DNA of 64,000 bases from an uncultured Ruminococcus sp. (lineage in GTDB: Bacteria > Bacillota > Clostridia > Oscillospirales > Acutalibacteraceae): the NCBI GenBank assembly GCA_902776975.1, contig CACYSI010000010.1, positions 1-64,000 of the forward strand, in the 5' to 3' direction. The notes beneath the pieces were generated by a model. It ran no database searches. It saw nothing but the letters and a program-made list of their open reading frames with translations, and was not told the DNA's origin. The position numbers were made by a program, and so were the translations under genes. Positions 41,509 through 51,281 of the stretch are shown piece by piece (position 1 is the first letter of the stretch; every line of letters starts with the position of its first letter).

Positions 41509-42297
41509 TTACGAGCCTGCCGACTCATACGCTTTGAGCCCTCTGTTCCACACAAACAGCGCCAGCGCGAACAATAAACTGCCGGCTACGACCGTACCGC
41601 CGATACAGAACAGCGGATCCTTGCCCGTGAGAAAATAGCTCGCCGGGAAATACGCGGTAAACGCGAACGGCAATATATATGTAATAACGATCTGCACGAA
41701 CCTGTTATATATAGAAACAGGATACTTTGAAAAATCGTTAGCCATATAAAGCATATGAGTGATATGACCGCTCGACTTAGTCCAGAACGCTATTGCCGCG
41801 GTAATAATCTTGAGCGAGGTATATATGAGTGTGGCGAATATCGCCGCCACTATCCACAGAGGTATCGTATACCAGTGGAACGGCATATTGAGCTTAGGGA
41901 TAGAGACGCACAGCAGCAGCACGCAGGTGAGCATCTCGCCGAACGCATCCACGCAAAAGTTCTCGGCAATTACATGGAACAGAGTGTTTATGGGTCTGGT
42001 CAGATATTTGTCAAAATCGCCCTTGCGGATTATCCTGTAGCCAACCATCCACAGATTATCCGTGAACAGATGGTCGAGGGACTTTGAGATAAGCGAAAAG
42101 CCGTATATAAAGAGTATCTGCTCATATGTCCAGCCCCTGAGGTCGGGTATCTGACTGAAAATAATGCCGATGAATATGAGCTGTATAGCCTGAGCGAAAA
42201 GCAGACCTACAGCGCCGAGCAAGAAGTCCGCCTTGTACTCCATCAGCTTTTTGAGGTACTGAGCGATGAATATACGGTGAAGTCTGAAGTATCTCAT
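41509..42297 (-). CDS. ABC-2 type permease subunit (second)
   Basis: Membrane subunit of an exporter, 262 residues and six membrane helices, with the start FRLHRIFIAQYLKKLMEYKADFL and a hydrophobic C-terminus (ALALFVWNRGLKAYESAGS). The pattern is the ABC-2/DUF990-like type that works in pairs. It begins 3 bases after the preceding permease with GGGGGCTGATCT as ribosome site, and is followed by the ROK-like gene. What is exported is unknown. Confidence 0.85.
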   Translation of the reverse strand: MRYFRLHRIFIAQYLKKLMEYKADFLLGAVGLLFAQAIQLIFIGIIFSQIPDLRGWTYEQILFIYGFSLISKSLDHLFTDNLWMVGYRIIRKGDFDKYLTRPINTLFHVIAENFCVDAFGEMLTCVLLLCVSIPKLNMPFHWYTIPLWIVAAIFATLIYTSLKIITAAIAFWTKSSGHITHMLYMANDFSKYPVSIYNRFVQIVITYILPFAFTAYFPASYFLTGKDPLFCIGGTVVAGSLLFALALFVWNRGLKAYESAGS

Positions 42298-42300
42298 AGA

Positions 42301-43128
42301 TCAGCCCCCCTGTACCGCAAGCCGCTTGACGGCAGATCGCCAGATGAGCTTGGAGACACCGAACATAACTACCATCCAGAACAGCTGCAGTCCGAGCCTC
42401 ATCGCTATCTGAGGATATGTGTACATCCCCATGTATATCATCACGGGAGTGTAAGAGAGCGACGCGAACGGCAGAAAGTTGAGTACAGCCGCGAGTCCCG
42501 ACGGCAAAAAAACGAGCGGAACTACGGCTCCCGAGAGAAAGCCGACCAGTGTCTCTTTGATAAGCGTCGTACCCCACAGATTTTTGAAGAAGAAAGCCAT
42601 AAAGCCGTAGCATACATTAAAATAGAAAGATATCATGTACGCTATCAGCAGACTTACTATATAAAGTAAAAAGTATACGATGTTGAATCTCAGCTCGCCG
42701 CAGGTGATGTATCTGTATATCTCAACACCGGCTACAATCGGCACAAATATCATGGATACGGATATCAGCCTGTTGCCCAGCTCCTGAAACAAAAAGCACA
42801 TCTCAAAGGAACAGGGACGGATCATCCTCGCGGCTATAGATCCGTCAACTATCTCTTCACCTACAGCGAAAGCGCCGTCCGAGTATGTCAAATAACCCGT
42901 GAGAAAGGAAATGAACAGATATACCACCATATCCTCCATGGTAAAGCCCATGAAGGTCTCGCTGCCGCTGCTGAGAAATACCGCCTTCCACACAAAATAC
43001 ATGATGAAAGCCGACATTATCTCGCCTATCAGAAAGCAAATGAAATTGGCGCGGTATACGACAGCCTCCTGTATCCCTGCTCTGCTGAACGGAATATAGG
43101 TGCGGAAAAAGCGTCTGACACGGCTCAT
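42301..43128 (-). CDS. ABC-2 type permease subunit (first)
   Basis: 275 residues, six membrane helices, a basic N-terminus (MSRVRRFFRTYIPFSRAGIQE) and the segment GEEIVDGSIAARMIRPCSFEM characteristic of this ABC-2 family. Its ATG overlaps the stop of the ATPase gene by four bases (ATGA), showing translational coupling. With the next gene it forms the heterodimeric membrane domain of the exporter. Confidence 0.87.
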   Translation of the reverse strand: MSRVRRFFRTYIPFSRAGIQEAVVYRANFICFLIGEIMSAFIMYFVWKAVFLSSGSETFMGFTMEDMVVYLFISFLTGYLTYSDGAFAVGEEIVDGSIAARMIRPCSFEMCFLFQELGNRLISVSMIFVPIVAGVEIYRYITCGELRFNIVYFLLYIVSLLIAYMISFYFNVCYGFMAFFFKNLWGTTLIKETLVGFLSGAVVPLVFLPSGLAAVLNFLPFASLSYTPVMIYMGMYTYPQIAMRLGLQLFWMVVMFGVSKLIWRSAVKRLAVQGG

Positions 43129-44141
43129 ACGCGCACCTCTCTCCTGTACAGCTTCTTGATGATCTCCTCTATCTCAACATCCTTGATATTGAGATCCTTA
43201 ACATGGACTGTTGAAAGGGTATATGAAATGATCTCTTCTACGCTGACAGCGGCGGTATCAAAACGCACCTTGACCGTGCCTTTATCCCGCTCGACGCTGA
43301 TATCGTCATCGGTCAGATTGAATCTTCTCTTATAGTCGAGCAGCTTGAAGTCGGGGCTGTTCACAAGCTCAAAATTGAGCGTCCTTACGTCGCCGTAATC
43401 GCGCTTTAGCTCAGAGATAGCGCCGTCAAACACCTTTTTGCCCTTATCAACCATGACGATACGCTCGCACAGCAGCTCGATATCGGACAGATCATGAGTA
43501 GTGAGGATAACGGTAGTACCCTCTTCGGCATTTATCCTGCGGATAGCGTTGCGGATATTCTCTTTTACAACTACATCCAAGCCTATAGTAGGCTCGTCGA
43601 GGAACAGTACCTTAGGCGAATGGAGCAGCGAGGCGGCTATATCGGCTCTCATACGCTGGCCGAGCGACAAGGTACGCACCGGACTGGTGATGAAGCTGTC
43701 AAGCTCCAACACCTCATTGAGAAAGTCCATGCGCTTTTTATACTTATCGTCGGGCACCTGATATATCTCTTTGAGTACGGCATAGGTCTCTCTGAGCGCA
43801 AGATCCCACCAGAGCTGAGTACGCTGACCGAAAACTACGCCTATCTCGCGCACATAGTTCTTGCGATCCTCCTGAGGTATCTTGCCGTTGATACGGCAGG
43901 TGCCGGAGGTAGGAGTAAGTATACCTGTCAGCATCTTTATCACAGTGCTCTTGCCCGCTCCGTTAGGACCGATGAAACCGAGTATCTCGCCCTTGGGAAC
44001 GGAGAAAGTTATGCCGTCCACCGCTTTGACGATCTCCTTATGCGGCTTGAACAGCGCCTTGACCGAGCCTTTTATCCCCGGCTCCTTTATTATCTTTTTA
44101 AACTCTTTTCGCAGATCATCCGCGTAGATCATATTTTCCAT
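43125..44141 (-). CDS. ABC transporter ATP-binding protein
   Basis: Energises the ABC-2 exporter encoded downstream. Of about 338 residues, Walker A is GFIGPNGAGKSTVIKML, the signature is LSLGQRMRADIAASLLHSP, Walker B is VLFLDEPTIGLDV and the H-loop is LTTHDLSD. A C-terminal regulatory domain of about 90 residues follows (VRTLNFELVNSPDF). The start at 44141 (MENMIYADDLRKEF) is preferred because the frame upstream to 44192 encodes a hydrophobic stretch unlike this family. An ATG nearer the motif (MIYADD) is another option. It heads a four-gene operon ending in the ROK-like gene. Confidence 0.9.
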   Translation of the reverse strand: MENMIYADDLRKEFKKIIKEPGIKGSVKALFKPHKEIVKAVDGITFSVPKGEILGFIGPNGAGKSTVIKMLTGILTPTSGTCRINGKIPQEDRKNYVREIGVVFGQRTQLWWDLALRETYAVLKEIYQVPDDKYKKRMDFLNEVLELDSFITSPVRTLSLGQRMRADIAASLLHSPKVLFLDEPTIGLDVVVKENIRNAIRRINAEEGTTVILTTHDLSDIELLCERIVMVDKGKKVFDGAISELKRDYGDVRTLNFELVNSPDFKLLDYKRRFNLTDDDISVERDKGTVKVRFDTAAVSVEEIISYTLSTVHVKDLNIKDVEIEEIIKKLYRREVRV

Positions 44142-44331
44142 ATCAAAACCGAACTCTTCTATCAAAATAAGTACAAACGCCGCAAGAAACACGCGGTAAC
44201 GTTTAAATTTCTGTTATAATATCATATCATATTCAGACGGTATTTTCAATAGCGGGATCAGACAGGATTTGTAATCAAATAGGCAAAAAATGTAGATTTC
44301 TGTAACGTTATTTACATTTCTGTTGAAAGTA

Positions 44332-44360
44332 TTGCATTTAATGTAAAATGGTGATATTAT
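44332..44360 (+). promoter_or_regulatory. Sigma-A-like promoter of the 44397 gene
   Basis: TTGCAT (44332-44337), a 17-base spacer and TATTAT (44355-44360). Confidence 0.6.
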
Positions 44361-44386
44361 TTCACATGGTGAACAAAGTTCACATG
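44361..44386 (+). promoter_or_regulatory. Operator-like palindrome
   Basis: GTGAAC-AAA-GTTCAC (44369-44383) is a perfect inverted repeat. TTCACATG also occurs twice (44361-44368 and 44379-44386). It sits between the -10 box and the ribosome site, where a repressor would block transcription. Confidence 0.5.
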
Positions 44387-44396
44387 AGGTGGGTAA

Positions 44397-44624
44397 GTGA
44401 TTAAATATGCTTGGTTTCCTGAGATCAGATCCGACGGTGAGGGCGGACACTATCACACATACGGCATAGCGGCATTCGAAAGCGGAAGATCACGCTATAT
44501 AAGCGACGTTACTACAGACAAATACAAGATAAAGGCGCTCGTGTACACATTCAACAACGAGCACCTTGAGCTGTCGCAGCTTGATGAGGCTATAGAGGAT
44601 TTCTTGTACGATTTTGAAGTATAG
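44397..44624 (+). CDS. Short cytosolic protein of unknown function (DUF6514-like)
   Basis: 75 residues starting with GTG after GAGGTGGG. There are no membrane helices. Conserved-looking parts are GEGGHYHTYGIAAFE and a predicted beta strand pattern ending with an acidic helix (LDEAIEDFLYDFEV). It resembles the short clostridial DUF6514 family, whose role is unknown. It ends with TAG, showing that TAG is used as a stop in this genome. It has a strong operator-like palindrome upstream and precedes the radical SAM gene by 54 bases. Confidence 0.6.
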   Translation: MIKYAWFPEIRSDGEGGHYHTYGIAAFESGRSRYISDVTTDKYKIKALVYTFNNEHLELSQLDEAIEDFLYDFEV

Positions 44625-44678
44625 ATTTATCGCGCGAAATATGCTATTATATAGGTATATCAAACAGGCGGTGAGCAT

Positions 44679-45539
44679 ATGCTTTGCAATCTATGTCCGA
44701 GAGAATGTAATGTCGATCGAGGCGAAAACAAATACGGAGTATGCGGTGTGGGCGCTTTGCCGAAGATCGCGCGCATAGCTCCGCACTATGACGAGGAGCC
44801 CGTGATAAGCGGCACAAACGGAGCGGGCACGATATTTTTCAGCGGTTGCGGTCTCAGATGTGTATTCTGCCAGAATTATGAGATATCGGCTCTCGCTCAG
44901 GGCAAGACCGTGACTCCGTACCGGCTGAGCGAAGAGTACAAGAGGCTCGAGAGTATGGGAGTGCATAATATCGAGTTTGTGACTCCAACCCATTATATAG
45001 ATGCGATCATAGAAAGCCTCGACATATACAGACCCTCTCTTCCTATTATATATAACAGCTCGGGATATGAAAAGGTCGACTCTCTCAAACGGCTCGACGG
45101 CATAATAGATATATACCTGCCGGACTTCAAATACAGCGACAACGAGCTCGCGGGCAGACTCTCGGGATGTCCCGATTACTTCGAGATCGCATCTGCCGCT
45201 ATAGACGAGATGGTACGTCAGCAGCCCCAAACAGACATCGAAAACGGATTGATGAAGAAGGGCGTGATAATACGACACCTTGTCCTGCCATCTCATGTTA
45301 AAAACAGTTTAGCTGTTCTGGAAACGATCCGGAAAAGATGGGGCGCGCGTGTCCCCGTCAGCCTGATGGCGCAATATATGCCTGCCGGCAAAGCCGAACA
45401 GCATCCCGATATCAACAGGAGGCTGACTAAAAGAGAGTATATGAAGGTGCTCGATAAGCTGTACGATATCGGACTCGACGGTTACGCGCAGGAGCTCGAA
45501 AGCGCCGACAAAAAATACATCCCCGAATGGGATTACTGA
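44679..45539 (+). CDS. Radical SAM protein, pyruvate-formate-lyase-activase-like
   Basis: 286 residues. The radical SAM cluster motif is C-x3-C-x2-C in FSGCGLRCVFCQNYEIS (about residue 55). It is preceded by an extra Cys-rich N-terminus, LCPRECNVDRGENKYGVCGV, typical of uncharacterised PflA-like proteins that frequently act on a partner glycyl radical or in cofactor metabolism. HLVLPSHVKNSLAVLE and SLMAQYMPAGKA are family strings. No glycyl radical enzyme gene is adjacent, so the target is unknown. GGTGAGCAT precedes the start. Confidence 0.85.
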   Translation: MLCNLCPRECNVDRGENKYGVCGVGALPKIARIAPHYDEEPVISGTNGAGTIFFSGCGLRCVFCQNYEISALAQGKTVTPYRLSEEYKRLESMGVHNIEFVTPTHYIDAIIESLDIYRPSLPIIYNSSGYEKVDSLKRLDGIIDIYLPDFKYSDNELAGRLSGCPDYFEIASAAIDEMVRQQPQTDIENGLMKKGVIIRHLVLPSHVKNSLAVLETIRKRWGARVPVSLMAQYMPAGKAEQHPDINRRLTKREYMKVLDKLYDIGLDGYAQELESADKKYIPEWDY

Positions 45540-45569
45540 CAGTATCATACGAAAAATAACGGTATAAGT

Positions 45570-45600
45570 AAAGCGCTGCCCGAAAGCAGCGCTTTAGTCT
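45570..45600. terminator. Bidirectional terminator between the radical SAM gene and rny
   Basis: AAAGCGCTGC pairs perfectly with GCAGCGCTTT; A- and T-rich runs flank both sides. Confidence 0.8.
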
Positions 45601-45605
45601 TTGTC

Positions 45606-47156
45606 TTATTTTGCGAAGTCAACAGCGCGGGATTCGCGGATGATGTTGACCTTGATCTGACCCGGATAATCGAGCTCCTCTTCGATCTTCTTGCAGATAT
45701 CGCGCGCGAGAGCGGGCATGGTATCGTCCTTGACCTGCTCGGGCTTGACCATGATACGGATCTCACGACCTGCCTGGATAGCGAATGATGTATCAACACC
45801 CTTAAAGGATGACGCGACCTCTTCGAGCTTCTGGAGTCTCTTGATGTAGTTCTCGAGATTCTCGCGTCTCGCGCCGGGACGGGCGGCTGAGATAGCGTCG
45901 GCAGCCTGTACGATGCAGGCTACTACCGTCTTAGCCTCAACGTCGCCGTGGTGAGCCTGGATAGCGTGTACTACAGCGTCGCTCTCCTTATACTTGCGGG
46001 CTATGTCTACGCCGATCTCGACGTGGCTGCCGTCGACCTCGTGGTCGAGCGCCTTACCGATATCGTGCAGCAGACCCGCGCGCTTGGCTACCTTGGGATC
46101 AAGCCCCAGCTCCGAGGCGATCATACCTGAGATATAGCTGACCTCAAGCGAGTGGTTCAGTACGTTCTGACCGTAGCTGGTACGGTACTTGAGCCTGCCG
46201 AGTATCTTGACAAGCTCGGGATGCAGACCGTGTACGCCCGCGTCGAGTACGGCGCGTTCGCCTGCCTGCTTGATGCTCGCCTCTACCTCGCGGCGAGCCT
46301 TCTCGACCATCTCCTCCACCCTTGCGGGATGGATGCGGCCGTCTGAAATGAGCTTTTCGAGAGCTACGCGGGCGATCTCACGTCTGACCGGCTCAAAGCA
46401 CGACAGCGTGATAGCCTCGGGCGTATCGTCGATGATGAGGTCACAGCCTGTCATCGTCTCGATAGCGCGGATGTTGCGGCCCTCACGTCCGATGATACGA
46501 CCCTTCATCTCGTCGTTGGGCAGCGGCACTACCGATACGGTAGCCTCGGCTACCTGGTCGGCGGCGCAGCGCTGGATAGCGAGCGAGATGATGTTGCGGG
46601 CGCGCTTGTCGGACTCGTCCTTGAGCTGCTGCTCATACTCCATGATCTTGAGCGACTTCTCACGGTTGAGCTCGCTCTCGAGCTGGCTGAGCAGATAAGC
46701 CTTAGCCTGATCCACGGTGTAGCCCGAGATCCTCTCGAGCATCTCAAACTGACTCTTCTTGATTGTTTCCGCCTCGGCGAGTCGTCCCTCGGCTTCTTTG
46801 ATCTTTTTGTTGGCCTTCTCTTCCTTCTTCTCTACATTATCGAGCTTACGGTCGAGGGTCTCTTCTTTCTGCTGGATACGGCGCTCCTGGCGCTGTACCT
46901 CCTTGCGGCGGTCGGCGATCTCCTTTTCGCTCTCGTTTCTGAGGCGATGGACCTCGTCTTTGCCCTCAAGGATAGCTTCCTTCTTCTTTGCTTCGGCTGT
47001 CTTCATAGCGTCGGATACGATGCGCTTAGCCTCTTGCTCAGCGCTGCCTATCTCAGCCTCGGCTACCTTTTTGCGGTATCTGTTGCCGAAAAAAGCGCCG
47101 AGTCCTCCGCCTAAAACTAAGGCGACTACTATGAGGATGATACTCAAAGCATTCAT
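45606..47156 (-). CDS. rny: Ribonuclease Y
   Basis: Membrane-bound endonuclease that starts mRNA decay. About 516 residues in the standard order: N-terminal membrane helix ([20 protein letters not shown]), long coiled coil (about 30-200), KH domain ([18 protein letters not shown]) and HD domain with [17 protein letters not shown], then an ending with [15 protein letters not shown]. The start at 47156 has AAGGAGGTG seven bases upstream; the frame extends to 47198 without support. A consensus promoter lies 311-339 bases before it, so the leader is long. Confidence 0.97.
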   Translation of the reverse strand: MNALSIILIVVALVLGGGLGAFFGNRYRKKVAEAEIGSAEQEAKRIVSDAMKTAEAKKKEAILEGKDEVHRLRNESEKEIADRRKEVQRQERRIQQKEETLDRKLDNVEKKEEKANKKIKEAEGRLAEAETIKKSQFEMLERISGYTVDQAKAYLLSQLESELNREKSLKIMEYEQQLKDESDKRARNIISLAIQRCAADQVAEATVSVVPLPNDEMKGRIIGREGRNIRAIETMTGCDLIIDDTPEAITLSCFEPVRREIARVALEKLISDGRIHPARVEEMVEKARREVEASIKQAGERAVLDAGVHGLHPELVKILGRLKYRTSYGQNVLNHSLEVSYISGMIASELGLDPKVAKRAGLLHDIGKALDHEVDGSHVEIGVDIARKYKESDAVVHAIQAHHGDVEAKTVVACIVQAADAISAARPGARRENLENYIKRLQKLEEVASSFKGVDTSFAIQAGREIRIMVKPEQVKDDTMPALARDICKKIEEELDYPGQIKVNIIRESRAVDFAK

Positions 47157-47466
47157 GATTTGACACCTCCTTGATTTGATTCTTCTGATCAAACTCAACT
47201 CACGGTGCCGTTACTTCAGATATTCAGTTTTGTATCACCAAACGTCCGTAAAGGACGGAAAAACAGTTCATCCGCGCAGGGGTAATCACTAAATCTATAA
47301 GATCATTCAATGCTTACAGGCGGCAGAAAATGGTAATAAATTGTAAAAATATCTATATATAACGGCTCTCTAAGAGAGTCTAATTGAAAAATATGAACAC
47401 TGCGCTCTGCGGCGCAATATTCGGGCATAATAACAGTTATACAAACACTATTATCACACGTTACTA

Positions 47467-47495
47467 ATAATAATATATAATTTAATTGTTGTCAA
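47467..47495 (-). promoter_or_regulatory. Sigma-A promoter of rny
   Basis: On the minus strand TTGACA (47495-47490), a 17-base spacer and TATTAT (47472-47467). Confidence 0.75.
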
Positions 47496-47766
47496 GAAAA
47501 ATATCGGCAAAAAAAGCATTGATCTATCGGTTGCGGCAGAGGTAAAATTCTCCTACAGAATTATGCTGTTGTTATATAAACCACTGTTGAGCAAATGCAT
47601 TTTTGCGCATCTTGCACAAAAGCAATGTGCTCATAAGACGCTCGCGTAAGACCTGCTTTGTACATTTATTATGAAAAAATCCTTGCCAATTGTACATTAT
47701 GACCAGTGAGTTGTCAGTTTTTATAAAAACTGCACTAAAAATTTGACGTTTATTTTTGATTTTTAC

Positions 47767-47795
47767 TTGAAATTCACCTAAAAGTTTGATATTAT
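47767..47795 (+). promoter_or_regulatory. Sigma-A-like promoter of the glg operon
   Basis: TTGAAA (47767-47772), a 17-base spacer and TATTAT (47790-47795), 47 bases before the glgB start. Confidence 0.7.
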
Positions 47796-47842
47796 ATTCT
47801 TGTATCTTTATGTACAATTCTTACTATAAGGAGAGTCAAATT

Positions 47843-49972
47843 ATGAATTATGTATTAAATGACGAAAGATTCCCCCTTGATCTGTTTCACGGAGGCGACG
47901 CTGTACACATTTACGACTTTTTAGGCGCGCATGATTTCTGGATCGACGGCTGTCAGGGCACCATGTTCCGCGTATGGGCTCCCAACGCTCTCACCGTATC
48001 TGTAGTCGGCGACTTCAACGGCTGGGATCAGATGGCTAACCATATGCACAAGATCTCCGAGGGCGGCGTCTGGGAGTGCTGGATCCCCAACCTCGGCGAG
48101 ACCGCTATCTACAAGTACTGTGTAGAGACGCCTTGGTTTGAGAAGATCCTCAAATCCGATCCTTTCGCGTTCCACACTCAGACAAGACCCGACAACGCGT
48201 CTATCATCTACGACTATAACAAGTATCAGTGGAATGACGAAGCGTGGTACAAGTATAAGACGGAGCACAACCACTTTGAGAACCCGGTCAACATCTATGA
48301 GGTACACGCGGGCTCATGGCGCAAGTACTCCGACGGCAACACCTTCTCATATGACAAGCTCGCAGACGAGCTTATCCCCTATGTAAAGGAGATGGGCTAC
48401 ACTCACATCGAGTTCATGCCCATGACCGAGTATCCCTTTGATGGTTCATGGGGCTACCAGGTAACAGGCTACTATGCTCCCACATCCCGCTACGGCTCTC
48501 CCGATATGTTCATGAACTTCATCGACCGCTGCCACCAGGAGGGTATCGGCGTCATCCTCGACTGGGTTCCCGCGCACTTTCCCAAGGACGCTCACGGTCT
48601 GGGACGCTTCGACGGCATCCACTGCTATGAGTATGAGGACAGCCGCAAGGGCGAGCACAAAGAGTGGGGCACCTATGTTTTTGACTACGCCCGCTATGAG
48701 GTCATCTCGTTCCTCGTATCGTCGGCTATGTTCTGGCTCGACAAGTATCATGTGGACGGCATCCGCGTTGACGCCGTTGCTTCCATGCTCTACCTCGACT
48801 ACAACCGCAGAGACGGCGAGTGGGTAGCCAACAAGTACGGCGGCCACGAGCATCTCGAGGCTGTAGAGTTCATCCAGAGACTCAACACCGCAGTCCATCT
48901 GCATCATCCCACAGTCATGATGATCGCCGAGGAGTCCACCTCATGGCCGATGGTATCCCGTCCCGTATCCGACGGCGGTCTCGGCTTTGACTACAAGTGG
49001 AACATGGGCTGGATGAACGATATGCTGTCCTATATGTCTCTCGATCCGCTGTGGAGACCCTATCACCACAACAGCATCACCTTCTCCTTCCTCTATGCTT
49101 TCTCCGAGAACTTCCTGCTGCCTATCTCCCACGATGAGGTAGTATACGGCAAGGGCTCGCTGATCAATAAAATGCCCGGCGACTACGATATGAAGTTCGC
49201 GGGCGTACGCGTATTCATGTCATACATGATGGCTCATCCCGGCAAGAAGCTCACCTTCATGGGCGCTGAGATCGGTCAGTTCGACGAGTGGAATTCCACC
49301 GAAGAACTGCAGTGGGGTCTGCTCGGCTTTGAGAAGCACAAAAAGCTCAACGACTTCTTCCGCGCTCTCAACGAGTTCTACAAAGAGAACACCTGCATGT
49401 ATCAGGTCGACTTTACATGGGAAGGCTTCAACTGGATCCATCACGACGACTATCAGCAGAGCGTTATCGCGTTCCGCCGCATAGACAAAGAGGGCAACAA
49501 CATCATCGTTGTCTGCAACTTCCAGCCCATGTACCGTGAGAACTACGGTATCGGCGTACCGGACTTCGGAGTATACGGCGAGGTATTCAACTCCGACGAC
49601 GAGCAGTGGGGCGGCACCGGCAAGTCCAACGGCAGTGATATCCATACCGTAGACGAGTCTATGCATGGCTTTGACCAGTGCATCTACCTCAACCTGCCTC
49701 CGATGAGCGCTCTGTACCTCAAGTGCCTGAAGAAAGAGACAAGCCCCAAGGAGATCGCCGCGGCTAAGGCAGCCGAGAAGCGTAAAGAGGCAGCTAAAAA
49801 GGCAGCCGCTACACGCGCAGCTAAGAAGGCGGCTAAGGCGGCCGAGGCAAAGAAGGATGAGAAGCCCGCGGAAAAGAAAGCCGCAACCAAAAAGCCCGCC
49901 GCTAAGAAGGCTCCTGCCAAGAAGGCTCCCGCTAAGAAAGCCGCGGCTAAGAAAGCGGACAAGAAAGACTGA
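47843..49972 (+). CDS. glgB: 1,4-alpha-glucan branching enzyme with Lys/Ala-rich tail
   Basis: Introduces alpha-1,6 branches into glycogen. About 709 residues: a CBM48-type domain (FRVWAPNALTVSVVGDFNGWD), then a GH13 barrel with HVDGIRVDAVASMLYLDY (nucleophile D310), MIAEESTSWP (acid/base E363) and ISHDEVVYGKGS, and a C-terminal beta domain. The start at 47843 follows AAGGAGAGTCAAATT. From residue 630 to the end the protein has 80 residues with 28 Lys and 30 Ala, in AAKKAPAKKA-like repeats, not part of the normal enzyme. It is the first gene of glgB-glgC-glgD-glgA. Confidence 0.95.
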   Translation: MNYVLNDERFPLDLFHGGDAVHIYDFLGAHDFWIDGCQGTMFRVWAPNALTVSVVGDFNGWDQMANHMHKISEGGVWECWIPNLGETAIYKYCVETPWFEKILKSDPFAFHTQTRPDNASIIYDYNKYQWNDEAWYKYKTEHNHFENPVNIYEVHAGSWRKYSDGNTFSYDKLADELIPYVKEMGYTHIEFMPMTEYPFDGSWGYQVTGYYAPTSRYGSPDMFMNFIDRCHQEGIGVILDWVPAHFPKDAHGLGRFDGIHCYEYEDSRKGEHKEWGTYVFDYARYEVISFLVSSAMFWLDKYHVDGIRVDAVASMLYLDYNRRDGEWVANKYGGHEHLEAVEFIQRLNTAVHLHHPTVMMIAEESTSWPMVSRPVSDGGLGFDYKWNMGWMNDMLSYMSLDPLWRPYHHNSITFSFLYAFSENFLLPISHDEVVYGKGSLINKMPGDYDMKFAGVRVFMSYMMAHPGKKLTFMGAEIGQFDEWNSTEELQWGLLGFEKHKKLNDFFRALNEFYKENTCMYQVDFTWEGFNWIHHDDYQQSVIAFRRIDKEGNNIIVVCNFQPMYRENYGIGVPDFGVYGEVFNSDDEQWGGTGKSNGSDIHTVDESMHGFDQCIYLNLPPMSALYLKCLKKETSPKEIAAAKAAEKRKEAAKKAAATRAAKKAAKAAEAKKDEKPAEKKAATKKPAAKKAPAKKAPAKKAAAKKADKKD
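49733..49972 (+). repeat. Histone-H1-like Lys/Ala repeat region of glgB
   Basis: In-frame runs of AAG/AAA Lys and GCC/GCT Ala codons, with PAKKA and AAKKP units. They make a low-complexity basic tail of 80 residues. Confidence 0.85.
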
Positions 49973-50034
49973 TCCGTGTCTGACATTTCGTCATGTCTCA
50001 CGACATACGGATGTAACGATATAAACTAAAGAAC

Positions 50035-50060
50035 TGAGCCCCGCGCGCAGACGGGGCTCA
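50035..50060 (+). other. Hairpin between glgB and glgC
   Basis: TGAGCCCC (50035-50042) pairs with GGGGCTCA (50053-50060) around a 10-base loop, 11 bases before the glgC ribosome site. No T run follows, so mRNA processing or stabilisation is more likely than termination. Confidence 0.55.
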
Positions 50061-50082
50061 GAGCTGGATTTTGGAGGAAACA

Positions 50083-51279
50083 ATGATACCTAAAAAAGAA
50101 GTAGTGGCTATGCTGCTGGCAGGCGGTCAGGGCTCGCGACTCGGCGTGCTCACCAAGAAGATCGCTAAGCCCGCCGTCCCCTTCGGAGGCAAATACAGGA
50201 TAATCGACTTCCCCCTGTCGAACTGCATCAACTCCGGTATCGAGGCGGTAGGCGTACTGACTCAGTATCAGCCGCTTGAACTAAACGAATATGTCGGCAA
50301 CGGTCAGCCGTGGGATCTCGACGGCATCCACTCCGGCGTTACCTGCCTGCAGCCCTATGAGAGCAAAGAGGGCTCGGACTGGTACAGCGGCACCGCTAAC
50401 GCGATATATCAGAATATCGGTTTTGTTGACCGCTACGATCCCGACTATATAGTAGTACTGTCCGGCGACCATATCTATAAAATGGACTACGCCGCGATGA
50501 TAGACTACCACAAAGAGAAAAACGCCGCCTGTACCATAGCCGCCATGGACGTACCTATGGAAGAGGCGTCGCGCTTCGGCATACTCAACACAAACGAAGA
50601 CAATACTATCTATGAGTTCGAGGAGAAGCCGGCTCATCCCAAGAGCACCAACGCCTCTATGGGCATATATGTATTCAGCTGGAAGACGGTTCGCGAGTAC
50701 CTTATAAAGGACGCTCAGAATCCCGATTCTCATAACGACTTCGGTAAGGACGTACTGCCGCTCATGCTCGAATCGGGCGAGAAGATGGTCGCTTACCCCT
50801 TTGACGGCTACTGGAAGGATGTCGGCACTATCGACAGCCTCTGGGAGGCTAACATGGATCTGCTGGATCCCAACCTCCAGCTCGATCTCAAGAACATCTA
50901 CTCACGCAATCCGATGATGCCTCCTCACCATGTAGGCGAGACCGGCGAGATACAGAACTCCATGGTATCCGACGGCTGTAACGTCGACGGCAAGCTCGAG
51001 TTCTCTATCATCTTCCCCGGCGTCATCATCGGCAAGGACGCTGTCATAAACTCGTCTATCCTCTTCCCCGGTGTTGTCATCGAGGACGGCGCTCATGTAG
51101 AGTTCTCGATAATCGCCGAGAACACCACTATCGGACGCGGAGCGAAGATAGGCGCCGCTCCCACTGAGCTTGAGAACCGCGACGACTGGGGCATTACCGT
51201 AATCGGCGACGGTCTTAAGATCGGCGAGGGCGTTACCGTGCCCTGCAAGTCGATGATAGACAAGGATATGGAGGTGTGA
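50083..51279 (+). CDS. glgC: Glucose-1-phosphate adenylyltransferase, catalytic subunit
   Basis: Makes ADP-glucose for glycogen. About 398 residues: the nucleotidyltransferase motif [47 protein letters not shown] (catalytic Asp), [14 protein letters not shown] and a C-terminal left-handed beta helix. The start at 50083 follows GGAGGAAACA. It overlaps glgD by four bases. Together with GlgD it should form the mixed complex known from clostridia and bacilli. Confidence 0.95.
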   Translation: MIPKKEVVAMLLAGGQGSRLGVLTKKIAKPAVPFGGKYRIIDFPLSNCINSGIEAVGVLTQYQPLELNEYVGNGQPWDLDGIHSGVTCLQPYESKEGSDWYSGTANAIYQNIGFVDRYDPDYIVVLSGDHIYKMDYAAMIDYHKEKNAACTIAAMDVPMEEASRFGILNTNEDNTIYEFEEKPAHPKSTNASMGIYVFSWKTVREYLIKDAQNPDSHNDFGKDVLPLMLESGEKMVAYPFDGYWKDVGTIDSLWEANMDLLDPNLQLDLKNIYSRNPMMPPHHVGETGEIQNSMVSDGCNVDGKLEFSIIFPGVIIGKDAVINSSILFPGVVIEDGAHVEFSIIAENTTIGRGAKIGAAPTELENRDDWGITVIGDGLKIGEGVTVPCKSMIDKDMEV

Positions 51280-51281
51280 TC

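Larger units (their letters stand above)
47157..47842. other. 686-base intergenic region between rny and glgB
   Basis: It holds the long rny leader (minus strand), which contains small hairpins such as CGTCC/GGACG near 47250 and CTCTC/GAGAG near 47370. Next come the rny promoter at 47467-47495, about 270 bases of AT-rich sequence with no convincing gene, and the glgB promoter at 47767-47795. A minus-strand frame of 81 codons in the middle was rejected. Confidence 0.7.

Noticed and set aside
47572..47817. Minus-strand open frame of 81 codons in the rny-glgB gap
   Set aside because: It overlaps the glgB promoter, has no ribosome site, and its composition looks random and AT-driven.
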